Positions 54,908-62,577 of a DNA stretch of 64,000 nucleotides are shown one piece after another. The notes under the pieces are model-generated. The model was not told the DNA's origin. It saw nothing but the letters and a program-made list of their open reading frames with translations, and did no database searches. Positions within the stretch are counted from its first letter, which is position 1. The number at the start of each line of letters is the position of its first letter. A program made the translations under genes and the position numbers. Source of the stretch: Bacillota bacterium (GTDB lineage Bacteria; Bacillota; Syntrophomonadia; Syntrophomonadales; Syntrophomonadaceae); assembly GCA_023395515.1 (NCBI GenBank), contig JAEWZB010000034.1, positions 13,828-77,827 of the forward strand. Direction: 5' to 3'.

Positions 54908-55636
54908 TTATTTCCTCAGGGGAGCATACATTATTTTAATGCCGTCTTCATCCTTAAATTGAGAAAAGCCTCGGTAACCTTGATGCAATAATTCCTGTTG
55001 CTGGGCAAAAGCTGTATTTAATACCGTTACAACATTATTGGTATCTAATTGGACGGGATGCCAAAAATCCCGGTATACCACATAACGGTCCCAGCCATAG
55101 TACATCTGGCCTAATTTGGCAATTTGCAAGCCTAAGGAAGTAACTGTTTCAATACTGGGATAATTATAAGGTGATACCGTGGTAAATAAATATCTTATTC
55201 CGCTTTGGCTTTGCAGCCGCTCGGCTAATATGCCGGCCATTTTACATTGTAATTTATGGCCTCTTAAATCCGGGTCTACTAATGATAATTCCAACTGGGC
55301 CACCCGGGATAAATCTTCATTGGCAAAATTAAGCTCCCGGGCCATATTATTTTCATAATCAACCTGAAAAAGAAGTGAACAGGCGGCCAACATTTTAGGG
55401 CCTATAAAGAAGCCCAAAGCTTCACCATCACCTTCCAGTAAAGCCAGCAGCTCTTCTTCTGCTATAGGTACATACAAATCCTTCTGTTTCATAAGATTAA
55501 TCAGATGGCTCTGCAATTGTAATAAAGCCGGTAAATCACTTTTATCCAAAACTCTAAGCGTATAAAAATGCTGCTTTAAATCTGAATTAAGTAGTATCTG
55601 CCCTTCTTCAATAACTTCTTTAGTTAATGCTTTCAT
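54908..55636 (-). CDS. GNAT-family acyltransferase in the RiPP locus
   Basis: About 242 residues from ATG 55636, one base after the arginase stop, with GGGGGAT upstream. The acyl-CoA-binding strand/helix is ELSLVDPDLRGHKLQCKMAG, a degenerate Q/RxxGxG/A motif, and TTVSPYNYPSIETVTSLGLQI forms the C-terminal half. Peptide-modifying GNATs in selidamide-type pathways put fatty acyl groups on Lys or on Orn made by a neighbouring arginase. The arrangement here (arginase then GNAT) matches that, so acylation of ornithine is a sound hypothesis. An unrelated amino-acid N-acetyltransferase remains possible. Confidence 0.75.
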   Translation of the reverse strand: MKALTKEVIEEGQILLNSDLKQHFYTLRVLDKSDLPALLQLQSHLINLMKQKDLYVPIAEEELLALLEGDGEALGFFIGPKMLAACSLLFQVDYENNMARELNFANEDLSRVAQLELSLVDPDLRGHKLQCKMAGILAERLQSQSGIRYLFTTVSPYNYPSIETVTSLGLQIAKLGQMYYGWDRYVVYRDFWHPVQLDTNNVVTVLNTAFAQQQELLHQGYRGFSQFKDEDGIKIMYAPLRK

Positions 55637-55637
55637 G

Positions 55638-56567
55638 CTATCCCCCATAAGTAGGTGCAAAATCACCGATATAAATTGTTTCCATATTATATAATTCTTC
55701 TAATCCTGTGATCAGTTTACTTTCAATATATTGCCATTGCTCTATAGGTGTATAACCGGAGAGACGAGAACGGCAGATGTCTATCAAACCGGGTTTAAGA
55801 TTATTTTCTCTTAAGAACTTAATAAATTTATTAATTCTTTTATCTATAATTTCTAAGGAAACTTTTTTTAGCCCGGCTACTTCCTGCCACTCATTATAGT
55901 GCAGGTAATAACGGCCGGCTTCATTAGTTACGGTTAAAGCCGCAGCCGGCATGATTTTAAAAGGATGATATTTATTATTTTCAAATTCCAAATATGCCTC
56001 TTTAGTTATTTCTATTTTGGTTTGTGCCGAGGATAAAGAATTGTCACAAGAAAAATAATCTAAATCTATATCGAGAATTAAAGGCTGACTAGTAGAAAAC
56101 TTACTGGCTAGACCAATTTCCTGATAAGTGTAAAACTGATATTTCCCCCACTGGTTTTCATTTGACTCTAATTGCAGGCGCAGTAAACTATTGACCTCGG
56201 CGGTCTTAAAAAAGGTGCCTTGGGATTGATAAGAAGCTACATATTTATGATTTTTTTCCCCACTGTAAGCATCATATTTACATAAAAAGGTATAGTTATT
56301 TATTATTCCTCTATAAATAGCTGGTATTATAAAACTGGCAATACCAAATTCCTGATAGGTATAATCATATATTTTAGGTAAATCATCTTCTAATTCATCC
56401 ACTGAAGAGTTTAGCCGGGTAATTACCATATCATCATGTGAATCTACATGCAGCAAGGTATTGCCAAAAGGTCTGATTAGCCCATTAAAATATCCATAAT
56501 TCCAAATAAAAAAGGCTTCATGGTGTTCTTCCACAATAAATAGCGGAATAGTTGGGGATTTCATCAT
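55638..56567 (-). CDS. UPF0489 protein, probable peptide arginase (Arg to Orn)
   Basis: A 309-residue protein of the UPF0489 family, whose member OspR of the landornamide pathway converts peptidyl arginine to ornithine. The metal-binding motifs are intact: LLHVDSHDDMV (H40, D42, H44, D45) and LDIDLDYFSC (D166, D168, D170), together with the N-terminal IVEEHHEAFF. The enzyme would hydrolyse arginine side chains in the peptide cores, releasing urea. All three Nif11-type cores carry Arg. The stop is one base from the GNAT start, so the two are tightly coupled. Confidence 0.85.
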   Translation of the reverse strand: MMKSPTIPLFIVEEHHEAFFIWNYGYFNGLIRPFGNTLLHVDSHDDMVITRLNSSVDELEDDLPKIYDYTYQEFGIASFIIPAIYRGIINNYTFLCKYDAYSGEKNHKYVASYQSQGTFFKTAEVNSLLRLQLESNENQWGKYQFYTYQEIGLASKFSTSQPLILDIDLDYFSCDNSLSSAQTKIEITKEAYLEFENNKYHPFKIMPAAALTVTNEAGRYYLHYNEWQEVAGLKKVSLEIIDKRINKFIKFLRENNLKPGLIDICRSRLSGYTPIEQWQYIESKLITGLEELYNMETIYIGDFAPTYGG

Positions 56568-56585
56568 GTTTCACCACTTCTCTAT

Positions 56586-57899
56586 CTATTGGCTTAAAAG
56601 CCATGATTTTTTAATAAAGGGAGGGAGAATATAAGCATTGCCGCCATAATCAACTCCGTCATCTGCTTCCAGAAATATCACCGCCGGTATTTTGGTATCT
56701 GTGCCCATTAGCTGCAGGGCAGCTTGGCTGTCCGTTAAGCATAAATTACGATATTCCTGGTCTAAAGCTGCTTTTAAGCTAACTTTCTTTAATAAATTTT
56801 GCATTTGCTTATAATCCATCTGTCCATTGCTAGCATCCTCCTCACCGGAGGATGCCGGTTTCGGTTTTTGGTTTTTAAATAATTCTTGCATATAAACCCC
56901 TGCTACCCTAAGGTAGGCTTTGGCTTTTAAACCTGCTTCCGGTGAACAGGCTATCTTAAAATGTGATATATCTTTAAGCAGGGCGGTATAACCATAGCCG
57001 CTTCCTAAATAACTGCCAAAACTCCCCGGCCAGGCTATAACCCCATTTCTTTTTTTATCAGTACATAACTGATGATTTATCAAATTTTCCAGAAAATCAG
57101 GCAGAATCTCTTTAGTTTCCAGTCCAAAATTAATCCCTATTTTTTCAGATATACCTTGCCGACTGACATCAAAATCTAAAATATAATTACCGTCACTATA
57201 GGGATGTACTAACTCAAATAATTCCTGTAATTGCGGCAAAGGACCTTTCCAACCGATATTAGACAAATAATCCAGCAACTGTTCCCGGGTTAATTCCCCG
57301 GTAAATATTCTTACCCGGTCACTATGGCGGGCCAGCATAACCCCGACTTGAAATAATCCTATTTCAGAGGGTAATTGATCTACGGCCTTAAGCAGGTGGG
57401 GACGGAGCAGATTAAGTTTTTCTCTATCCGCTAAATGCTCTAAAGCCCTGAATAATAACTCCTCATCAACTATGCTACCCTTTTTAACAGCTTCGGCATT
57501 AAAGAAAAAACAGGGCTGAGGAATAGGCTTATCCAGCTCATCATAATCCATCTCTAACCAAATATCAGCCATAGCCGGCGGCCAGAAATTTATGAAATCA
57601 ACTATCTTAGCCCAAGTATTACTGCCGGCTAAAGCTGATAAATGTTCGCTCTTTAAGCCATTTTCTAAACATGCTTTCTCATCGGCGAGCACTCGCCAGG
57701 AAAAATCGGCCTCGGCAGCATCTGTATATAAGTGGGTCTCCATGATGTATTCACTGGCAGCAAAATCAGCAAACAAATCAGCCATCTTATATATTTGACT
57801 AAATGTTTCCGGGGAGATTATTTCCGGCGGCAAGTTTCCAGCCATGCTATCAAGATAATTTTTAAGGTTTCCATTCATATAAACACTACCATCTTGCAT
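56586..57899 (-). CDS. Uncharacterised RiPP-locus protein with NHLP-like tail
   Basis: A 437-residue protein with no family I can name with certainty. Segments ADIWLEMDYDE, FQVGVMLARHSDRVRIF, NGVIAWPGSFGSYL and HFKIACSPEAGLKAKAYL recall a family seen in peptide-biosynthesis neighbourhoods; the last is loosely like ABBA-fold prenyltransferases. After a Ser/Glu linker (about 345-360) the last 75 residues (LKAALDQEYRNLCLTDSQA, then IPAVIFLE) resemble the nitrile-hydratase-like leader fold. It starts 14 bases inside the Nif11 precursor gene with AAGGAT upstream, and ends 19 bases before the arginase gene. Confidence 0.7.
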   Translation of the reverse strand: MQDGSVYMNGNLKNYLDSMAGNLPPEIISPETFSQIYKMADLFADFAASEYIMETHLYTDAAEADFSWRVLADEKACLENGLKSEHLSALAGSNTWAKIVDFINFWPPAMADIWLEMDYDELDKPIPQPCFFFNAEAVKKGSIVDEELLFRALEHLADREKLNLLRPHLLKAVDQLPSEIGLFQVGVMLARHSDRVRIFTGELTREQLLDYLSNIGWKGPLPQLQELFELVHPYSDGNYILDFDVSRQGISEKIGINFGLETKEILPDFLENLINHQLCTDKKRNGVIAWPGSFGSYLGSGYGYTALLKDISHFKIACSPEAGLKAKAYLRVAGVYMQELFKNQKPKPASSGEEDASNGQMDYKQMQNLLKKVSLKAALDQEYRNLCLTDSQAALQLMGTDTKIPAVIFLEADDGVDYGGNAYILPPFIKKSWLLSQ

Positions 57900-58209
57900 C
57901 AGATATCCTTCTTAACACCGGCTTTGCTTCTCTTTGAAATTTTCGCATTTCATTGTTATAACTGTTCTTTAGGTTATTAATGAGACTGCCGCCGGCTACA
58001 TCTTCAAGAGCTTCATCAGATAGCTCCTCATTTTCCACTACCTTAATTAAGAAGTTTTTCAAGGTATTAAGTTCTTCCAGAGTTAAATCCATTCCATTTT
58101 CTTGCAAAAAGCTTTGCACCTCTTCAGCAGTTTCCAGAGATAATAATTTTTCTCCTAAACCTTGGTTAGCTTCAATCTTAGCTAGCAATTGGGCTAATTT
58201 TTCTTCCAT
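57886..58209 (-). CDS. Nif11-type RiPP precursor C
   Basis: A 107-residue precursor. Residues 1-74 are a Nif11-like leader (EEKLAQLLAKIEANQGLGEK, then EEVQSFLQENGMDLTLEEL) ending in the cleavage motif ALEDVAGG. The 33-residue core (75-107) is basic, with five Arg and three Lys, and ends ISDARW. It has no Cys, so thioether rings are excluded, and it is quite unlike the hydrophobic cores of precursors A and B apart from the final Arg-Trp. It lies between radical SAM gene 2 and the unknown gene, overlapping the latter. Confidence 0.9.
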   Translation of the reverse strand: MEEKLAQLLAKIEANQGLGEKLLSLETAEEVQSFLQENGMDLTLEELNTLKNFLIKVVENEELSDEALEDVAGGSLINNLKNSYNNEMRKFQREAKPVLRRISDARW

Positions 58210-58276
58210 AAATAATACATCCTCTCCTGAATAAATAAAGCCGCCATACTTTGAACTTATATAAATCCCAGCTATC

Positions 58277-59800
58277 CTAGCCTAGCAATTGCTGATATAA
58301 ATTTTGACTTTGCTCTACAAATAGCTCCGATTTTTTGCGTCCTGCTTCAATAACCGCAATAGCATCATCCCGGCGGCTATTTTCAGATAATATAATAGCT
58401 AAATCTAAATAGGGGTCCATAAAAGTATCATCAGTTAAAGCTACGGCTTTTTCCAAATTGCTAATACCTTCTTCTATATTACCCATGCGAGCCAGACAAA
58501 GACCTTTTCCTTTAAGGGCATAAACATGATTAGGTTCCCTTTGCAATACCTTTTCATTAGCTTCCAGAGCTGCCTGGTAATTACCTAATTTAAAACTTAC
58601 ATAACCATAAAGATTTAATAAATCAATATCATGCTCTGCACCATTTCTCTGCAATGCAATATCTAAAGCATTTTCGGCTAGCTGGGCATAACCCTTTTGG
58701 GCAAAATTTCTGCCCATAACCCTAAGCTCTTCGGTAGGCTTGTCTAGGAAAAGCTTAATTCTATTTTTAAGGTTATGATTATAAGAACAGTACTGGTTTT
58801 CTGCGTATACACTGCCTCCTGTAGTCAGCTTAGAATTGGCGCATCCGCCTAAACACCTGTCCCCAAAACGGCATTTGGCACAAAAACCTCCCAGCTTTTC
58901 TTTCTTCATGTTACGGTTCCAGCTAAAGCTGTCAGGATTCTCCCAGAGGTCTTTAAGAGAAATATTTTTAATATTACCTTCAATAAATTCCGGGGCTCTT
59001 ATGGAGGTACAGCCCAAAATATCCCCATTGTGCAATACGCCAAAGGTGTATTTGCCCGCCGTACATCCCTGCCGGGAATATGAGCCTTGACACCGCTTTT
59101 TAAATATTTCAATTTCTTTTAAATTATAGTAGCCCACACAATCGCCCAACATTACCTCTATAGAACCTTCTTTCATACATTGATAAGCAAAGTCAATTAC
59201 CATATCAATATCACCAGGTTCAATTACTAGGCTCCGGTGGTCGGCAAGGTTTCCCATAGGAAAGCCCATTTGCACCTGCCAGCTCTTAACCCCTCGTATT
59301 ACCAAATCATGTTTAAGTTCTTCCAATTCCTTAAGATTTTTTTTATTTATGGTGGTTATGGGGGTTACATTTATATTTCTGCCCCGGCATAATTCCAGAG
59401 CCTGCATGATTCTGGCATAAGAACCTGGTCTGCGCATGAAATCGTGGGTTTCCTGCAAACCATCTATGCTAAAAGCAATAGTACCTATTCCGGCATTAAC
59501 AGCTTGGTCTAAAATCTTTTCGTCAAAAAGCCAGCCATTAGTAATAAGATTGGGAATAACCCCATTGCGGCTTAACCTCTCAGCAATTAAAGGCCAATCT
59601 TTTCTGGTAGTTGGTTCCCCACCGGATAAAGTAACCCATTTAAGCTCCAGTTCTCCTATAGCATCACATAATTTAAGGGCTTCTTCGGTTGTAAGCTCCC
59701 CGGGAAGGGCCTCACGGCAGCCGGACCCACAATGCTTGCATCTCATATTGCACCCCATGGTTATTTCCCAGACTGCCGTTACCGGATTATTTATTATCAC
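58277..59800 (-). CDS. Radical SAM/SPASM peptide maturase 2 with TPR tail
   Basis: A 507-residue enzyme. Cluster ligands are C17, C21 and C24 in EITMGCNMRCKHCGSGC; TLSGGEPTTRKDW follows. The SPASM region has GCTAGKYTFGVLHNGDILGC and FCAKCRFGDRCLGGCANS. From about residue 370 to the end, TPR repeats (LLNLYGYVSFKLGNYQAALEA, then KGLCLARMGNIEEGISN) probably bind leader peptide or partner proteins. It overlaps the NHLP precursor gene by four bases (ATGA), implying coupled translation and action on that peptide or on the Nif11 set. Confidence 0.9.
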   Translation of the reverse strand: MIINNPVTAVWEITMGCNMRCKHCGSGCREALPGELTTEEALKLCDAIGELELKWVTLSGGEPTTRKDWPLIAERLSRNGVIPNLITNGWLFDEKILDQAVNAGIGTIAFSIDGLQETHDFMRRPGSYARIMQALELCRGRNINVTPITTINKKNLKELEELKHDLVIRGVKSWQVQMGFPMGNLADHRSLVIEPGDIDMVIDFAYQCMKEGSIEVMLGDCVGYYNLKEIEIFKKRCQGSYSRQGCTAGKYTFGVLHNGDILGCTSIRAPEFIEGNIKNISLKDLWENPDSFSWNRNMKKEKLGGFCAKCRFGDRCLGGCANSKLTTGGSVYAENQYCSYNHNLKNRIKLFLDKPTEELRVMGRNFAQKGYAQLAENALDIALQRNGAEHDIDLLNLYGYVSFKLGNYQAALEANEKVLQREPNHVYALKGKGLCLARMGNIEEGISNLEKAVALTDDTFMDPYLDLAIILSENSRRDDAIAVIEAGRKKSELFVEQSQNLYQQLLG

Positions 59801-60132
59801 TTAGTAGGCCATTTCCATAATATACCCCCTGGGGCTATTACTCCATAAGCTACTACCATAGTTCCCGGGTTAAGCGTTACACCACCTGCTACATCTTCCA
59901 GTTGGTTATCGGATAATTCATCAGTTTTTTGCGCTGGGATTATCAAATGTAACTCTTGACTATTTTCTACATGGACCTGTATAGTTGTTTCCTCGGGAAA
60001 TGTTACCTCAAATTCCTTTTCTATGGCTGACTTGGGATCATTTAATAAGGCCAATCTAAAATCTTCATTCTCGCCGGCTTTTTGCGCAATTAATTGATTA
60101 AGTTCCAGAGTCGATAAATTCTTGGTTTCCAT
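59797..60132 (-). CDS. NHLP-type (proteusin) RiPP precursor
   Basis: A 111-residue precursor with a nitrile-hydratase-alpha-like leader (ELNQLIAQKAGENEDFRLAL, then DPKSAIEKEFEVTFPEETT) ending in QLEDVAGG at 77-84. The 27-residue core (85-111) is hydrophobic, rich in Val, Ala, Gly and Ile, ending ILWKWPTK. It has no Arg, so the arginase is not expected to act on it, and no Cys. Its composition recalls proteusin cores that are epimerised by radical SAM enzymes. The stop overlaps the start of radical SAM gene 2. GAGGAGGAT lies upstream. Confidence 0.9.
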   Translation of the reverse strand: METKNLSTLELNQLIAQKAGENEDFRLALLNDPKSAIEKEFEVTFPEETTIQVHVENSQELHLIIPAQKTDELSDNQLEDVAGGVTLNPGTMVVAYGVIAPGGILWKWPTK

Positions 60133-60185
60133 AAATATTATCCTCCTCGCAATAAATCACCTATTTAAAGGATATAGTCAGGTAA

Positions 60186-60509
60186 TTACCATCTGCTTCT
60201 AGTAATAGTATGAATAAAACCTGCACCAGTAGCCGTTCCCCCGATAATACTTGCCGTTGTAGCAATCATACCGGTTGTCAATACAAATCCGCCTGCCACT
60301 TCTTCTAAATCTTCATCGCTTAGTTCATCTTTTTGGGTATTCTTTATTAATGCATTTTTAAATGCATCAATTTCTTCTAAAGTAAATTCTAATCCTTGCT
60401 CCTTTAAAAAGCTTTGTACTTCCTGTCCATTTTCCAAATTAAATAGACTTTCTGCAAAACCTGGGTCACCCTCAAATTTCGTATTTAACTGATTGATTTT
60501 TTCTTGCAT
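60186..60509 (-). CDS. Nif11-type RiPP precursor A
   Basis: 107 residues from ATG 60509, which has GGAAAGGATG upstream and gives the same length as precursors B and C; a reading to 60530 is not supported. The leader ends EDLEEVAGG. The 33-residue core is Thr/Gly/Ala/Ile-rich with a final ITRSRW. Its only Arg are at core positions 30 and 32. It is clearly a tandem-duplicate relative of precursor B. Confidence 0.9.
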   Translation of the reverse strand: MQEKINQLNTKFEGDPGFAESLFNLENGQEVQSFLKEQGLEFTLEEIDAFKNALIKNTQKDELSDEDLEEVAGGFVLTTGMIATTASIIGGTATGAGFIHTITRSRW

Positions 60510-60538
60510 AATCACAATCATCCTTTCCAATTTTCAAT

Positions 60539-60862
60539 TTACCATCTTGATCTGGTAAGAGTGTTTACTAAACCTCCTACACTAGCCGTAGCACCAAGAA
60601 CCCCAAACGTTGTAGCCAGAACACTGGTTGTGACAACTATACCGCCGGCAACCTCTTCCAAATCTTCATCCGTAAGTTCGCCTTTTTGCTCCGTTTTAAC
60701 TAGCGCATTTTTTAACGTACTAATTTCTTCTAAAGTAAACTCTATCCCCTGTTCTTTTAAAAAGCTCTGTACCTCCTCCTGAGTTTCAAAGCCCAATAGC
60801 TTTGTTCCTATATTACTGTCAGCTTCAAGCTTTGCTTGCAATTGAATTAATTTTTGTTCCAT
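60539..60862 (-). CDS. Nif11-type RiPP precursor B
   Basis: 107 residues. The leader (EQKLIQLQAKLEADSNIGTK, EEVQSFLKEQGIEFTLEEI) is closely similar to that of precursor A and ends EDLEEVAGG. The 33-residue core starts IVVTTSVLATTFG and ends LTRSRW, sharing TT, ATT, GxL/I and the last four residues with A. There is no Cys, Lys or acidic residue in the core. It is the first complete precursor gene after the metallopeptidase-like gene. Confidence 0.92.
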   Translation of the reverse strand: MEQKLIQLQAKLEADSNIGTKLLGFETQEEVQSFLKEQGIEFTLEEISTLKNALVKTEQKGELTDEDLEEVAGGIVVTTSVLATTFGVLGATASVGGLVNTLTRSRW

Positions 60863-60910
60863 TATAAGTCCATCCTTCCTAATTTAATATTTTTTTACTT
60901 AAACCCTAAT

Positions 60911-60952
60911 CTACCATCTTGATCTAACTGCTTTGTCGTTAATAAAAAGCTT
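60911..60952 (-). pseudogene. 3'-end remnant of a further Nif11 precursor
   Basis: Between the metallopeptidase-like gene and precursor B the minus strand reads 13 codons ending AVRSRW and a stop, preceded in frame by TAG, with no leader. Fourteen bases (60912-60925) are identical to the end of precursor B (60540-60553). It looks like the leftover of a lost or recombined copy. The rest of the 156-base gap has an AAGGAGGTGGGG without a well-placed start. Confidence 0.55.
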
Positions 60953-61018
60953 CTAACTCGTAAAATCACGAGTTTAAATTTTCCGAACCTTTCCCCACCT
61001 CCTTAAATCCTTAAATAC

Positions 61019-62047
61019 TTATTCAAAAACTTTTGCTGCCAAATGTATTAAATTGGTTTTAGTAAGCTTTAACAACATTTCATATCTGCCGGAGGCAGAA
61101 GATATATCATCATATTTATCTGCAAATTCTTTAACATTTTCCGCCGCAGCTTTTATATAAGACATTAGCTCATTAAAGGCGCCTTCAGACAGCTCTAGGT
61201 CTTTTAAATAATTAGTAAGCCTGCCTCCCGGTCTAAAGGCCGGATAATTTTCCAGACCCATAAAAGATAGAAACCAGTCGGCTCTATATTTTCCGGTGGC
61301 AGCAACTATTCCCATGTAATCAGCAATAAATTCATCTAAGAGGTGGTTGCGGGCTGAGCCTAAAAAACGCAGGGTAAAATAGTGGGTTGCTTCATGTTCC
61401 CGGCGAATGATCAAAGACAGTTTACGCCATTCATCGTCGGGAAGGCCTAACAATGGTGCCGGTACTCCGCTGTATTCAGTATCAGTCACGATTAGAAATA
61501 CATCCTGATATAATTCTTTTTGAGCTTTCATTTTATTAAAATCAAATGAGAATCCACATTGCGATTTATATTGGGAGACTCTATCCCAATTGTTATAACC
61601 TTTTATCATACAGGCTCCCATAGAAGCCGGAATTGTAACTGGTTCGTTACGGTGGGCAAAAACTTGCACCAAGGTCTCAAAATCATGGCGATGGCCGGTT
61701 TCTATTACCGGAATTCTGCCTGCCAAGGTTTCATAAAGATAAACCCTTAAAAGGGCCGGTTCCTCCAAAATTGTACCTGTGGCTGATTGCATAGGGACAG
61801 CAGATATACCTCGTTTAGTTGCCATTTGATAATCTGCATTGGAACTCATGCCCGCCTCGACCGGGAAATTAAGTTGAACTAAGCGGGGGCGTAAAGCCTC
61901 CAGTACACCTCGCTCAGAAATATCCTTAATATACTCTGCCCAAGCCGATACAAATAGTTCATCTGAGGGGGGTATATCATGCCAAGCCAACACTTTATCA
62001 TGAGTAAAATAGTTGTTGGCTAAAAAAGACAACTCTTCATGTAACAT
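61019..62047 (-). CDS. HExxH metallopeptidase-like protein in the RiPP locus
   Basis: A 342-residue protein. IIRREHEATHYFTLRF holds an HExxH zinc motif (H218, E219, H222), and LLDEFIADYMG supplies E239 and D243 in the ExxxD arrangement of gluzincin peptidases. No signal peptide or membrane helix, so it acts inside the cell. Upstream (about 50-200) is a domain I do not recognise. The position directly ahead of the precursor genes suggests it trims leaders or cores, or uses the zinc fold for another modification. The start ATG is preceded by AAGGGGTG. Confidence 0.75.
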   Translation of the reverse strand: MLHEELSFLANNYFTHDKVLAWHDIPPSDELFVSAWAEYIKDISERGVLEALRPRLVQLNFPVEAGMSSNADYQMATKRGISAVPMQSATGTILEEPALLRVYLYETLAGRIPVIETGHRHDFETLVQVFAHRNEPVTIPASMGACMIKGYNNWDRVSQYKSQCGFSFDFNKMKAQKELYQDVFLIVTDTEYSGVPAPLLGLPDDEWRKLSLIIRREHEATHYFTLRFLGSARNHLLDEFIADYMGIVAATGKYRADWFLSFMGLENYPAFRPGGRLTNYLKDLELSEGAFNELMSYIKAAAENVKEFADKYDDISSASGRYEMLLKLTKTNLIHLAAKVFE

Positions 62048-62130
62048 ACCGCACCCCTTTTTCCGTTATTTTCTCCCCGTTATTCGGTTTAAAGATTAGA
62101 AAGACATTTTTTATGGGAAACAGATAGGCT

Positions 62131-62250
62131 AAAATTGGTTTTCTATTTATTTATACAAGCAATTATAAAAAGTAGCACATCTTTCTAAAATTATTTTTTC
62201 AATTTAACTAATACTCAATTATCTAATCAGAAGCTGGTTAAACCAATTTT
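62131..62250. repeat. Long-range inverted repeat between leader-motif gene and peptidase gene
   Basis: AAAATTGGTTT (62131-62141) and AAACCAATTTT (62240-62250) are perfect complements 98 bases apart, nearly spanning the 204-base gap. Possible promoter pieces on the minus strand (TTGAGT, 17 bases, AATAAT) lie within. No gene is seen in the gap. Confidence 0.4.
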
Positions 62251-62251
62251 G

Positions 62252-62560
62252 TTATATACCATTCTTTTTATTTTTTTCATCTAATATTTGCAGATTGACC
62301 CCACCTGCTACCATATCCAAGTCCTCATCGTCTATTTCATCTGGTTGGTTTTTATGAATCTTCTGCCAGACCCGTTGCTTTCCCTCTTCGGTGGCATAAT
62401 CGGCTTTGGTCAAAAGCTGCGCCAGCAATATCAATTCATTATATTCTTCTGCACAATGCTCGCATGCAGATGGAATAGTTGCTTCCCCGGATATAATTTT
62501 GTCAATATCAGCTAAGAACGATTCCAAGCATAGTGTTTCAAGCATTTCGTTACACCTCAA
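62252..62560 (-). CDS. Anti-sigma-like zinc-finger protein with a precursor-type VAGG motif
   Basis: A 102-residue protein next to an ECF sigma gene (17 bases apart). Residues 1-52 resemble the zinc-binding anti-sigma fold: C3, then a helix, SACEHCAEEYNELILLAQLL with a CxxC at 33-36. Residues 60-87 end in EIDDEDLDMVAGG, the same acidic LxxVAGG cleavage motif as the precursors of this locus, followed by a 15-residue polar tail. I know of no described protein with this combination. It could be an anti-sigma factor controlled by leader peptidase cleavage, or a precursor whose leader has become sigma-binding. Confidence 0.75.
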   Translation of the reverse strand: MRCNEMLETLCLESFLADIDKIISGEATIPSACEHCAEEYNELILLAQLLTKADYATEEGKQRVWQKIHKNQPDEIDDEDLDMVAGGVNLQILDEKNKKNGI

Positions 62561-62577
62561 ATCATAGTTTTGGTTAA

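Noticed and set aside
57886..60862. Lanthipeptide or thiazole-type maturation of the precursors
   Set aside because: The cores contain no Cys and there is no lanthionine synthetase or cyclodehydratase gene in the visible part of the locus.
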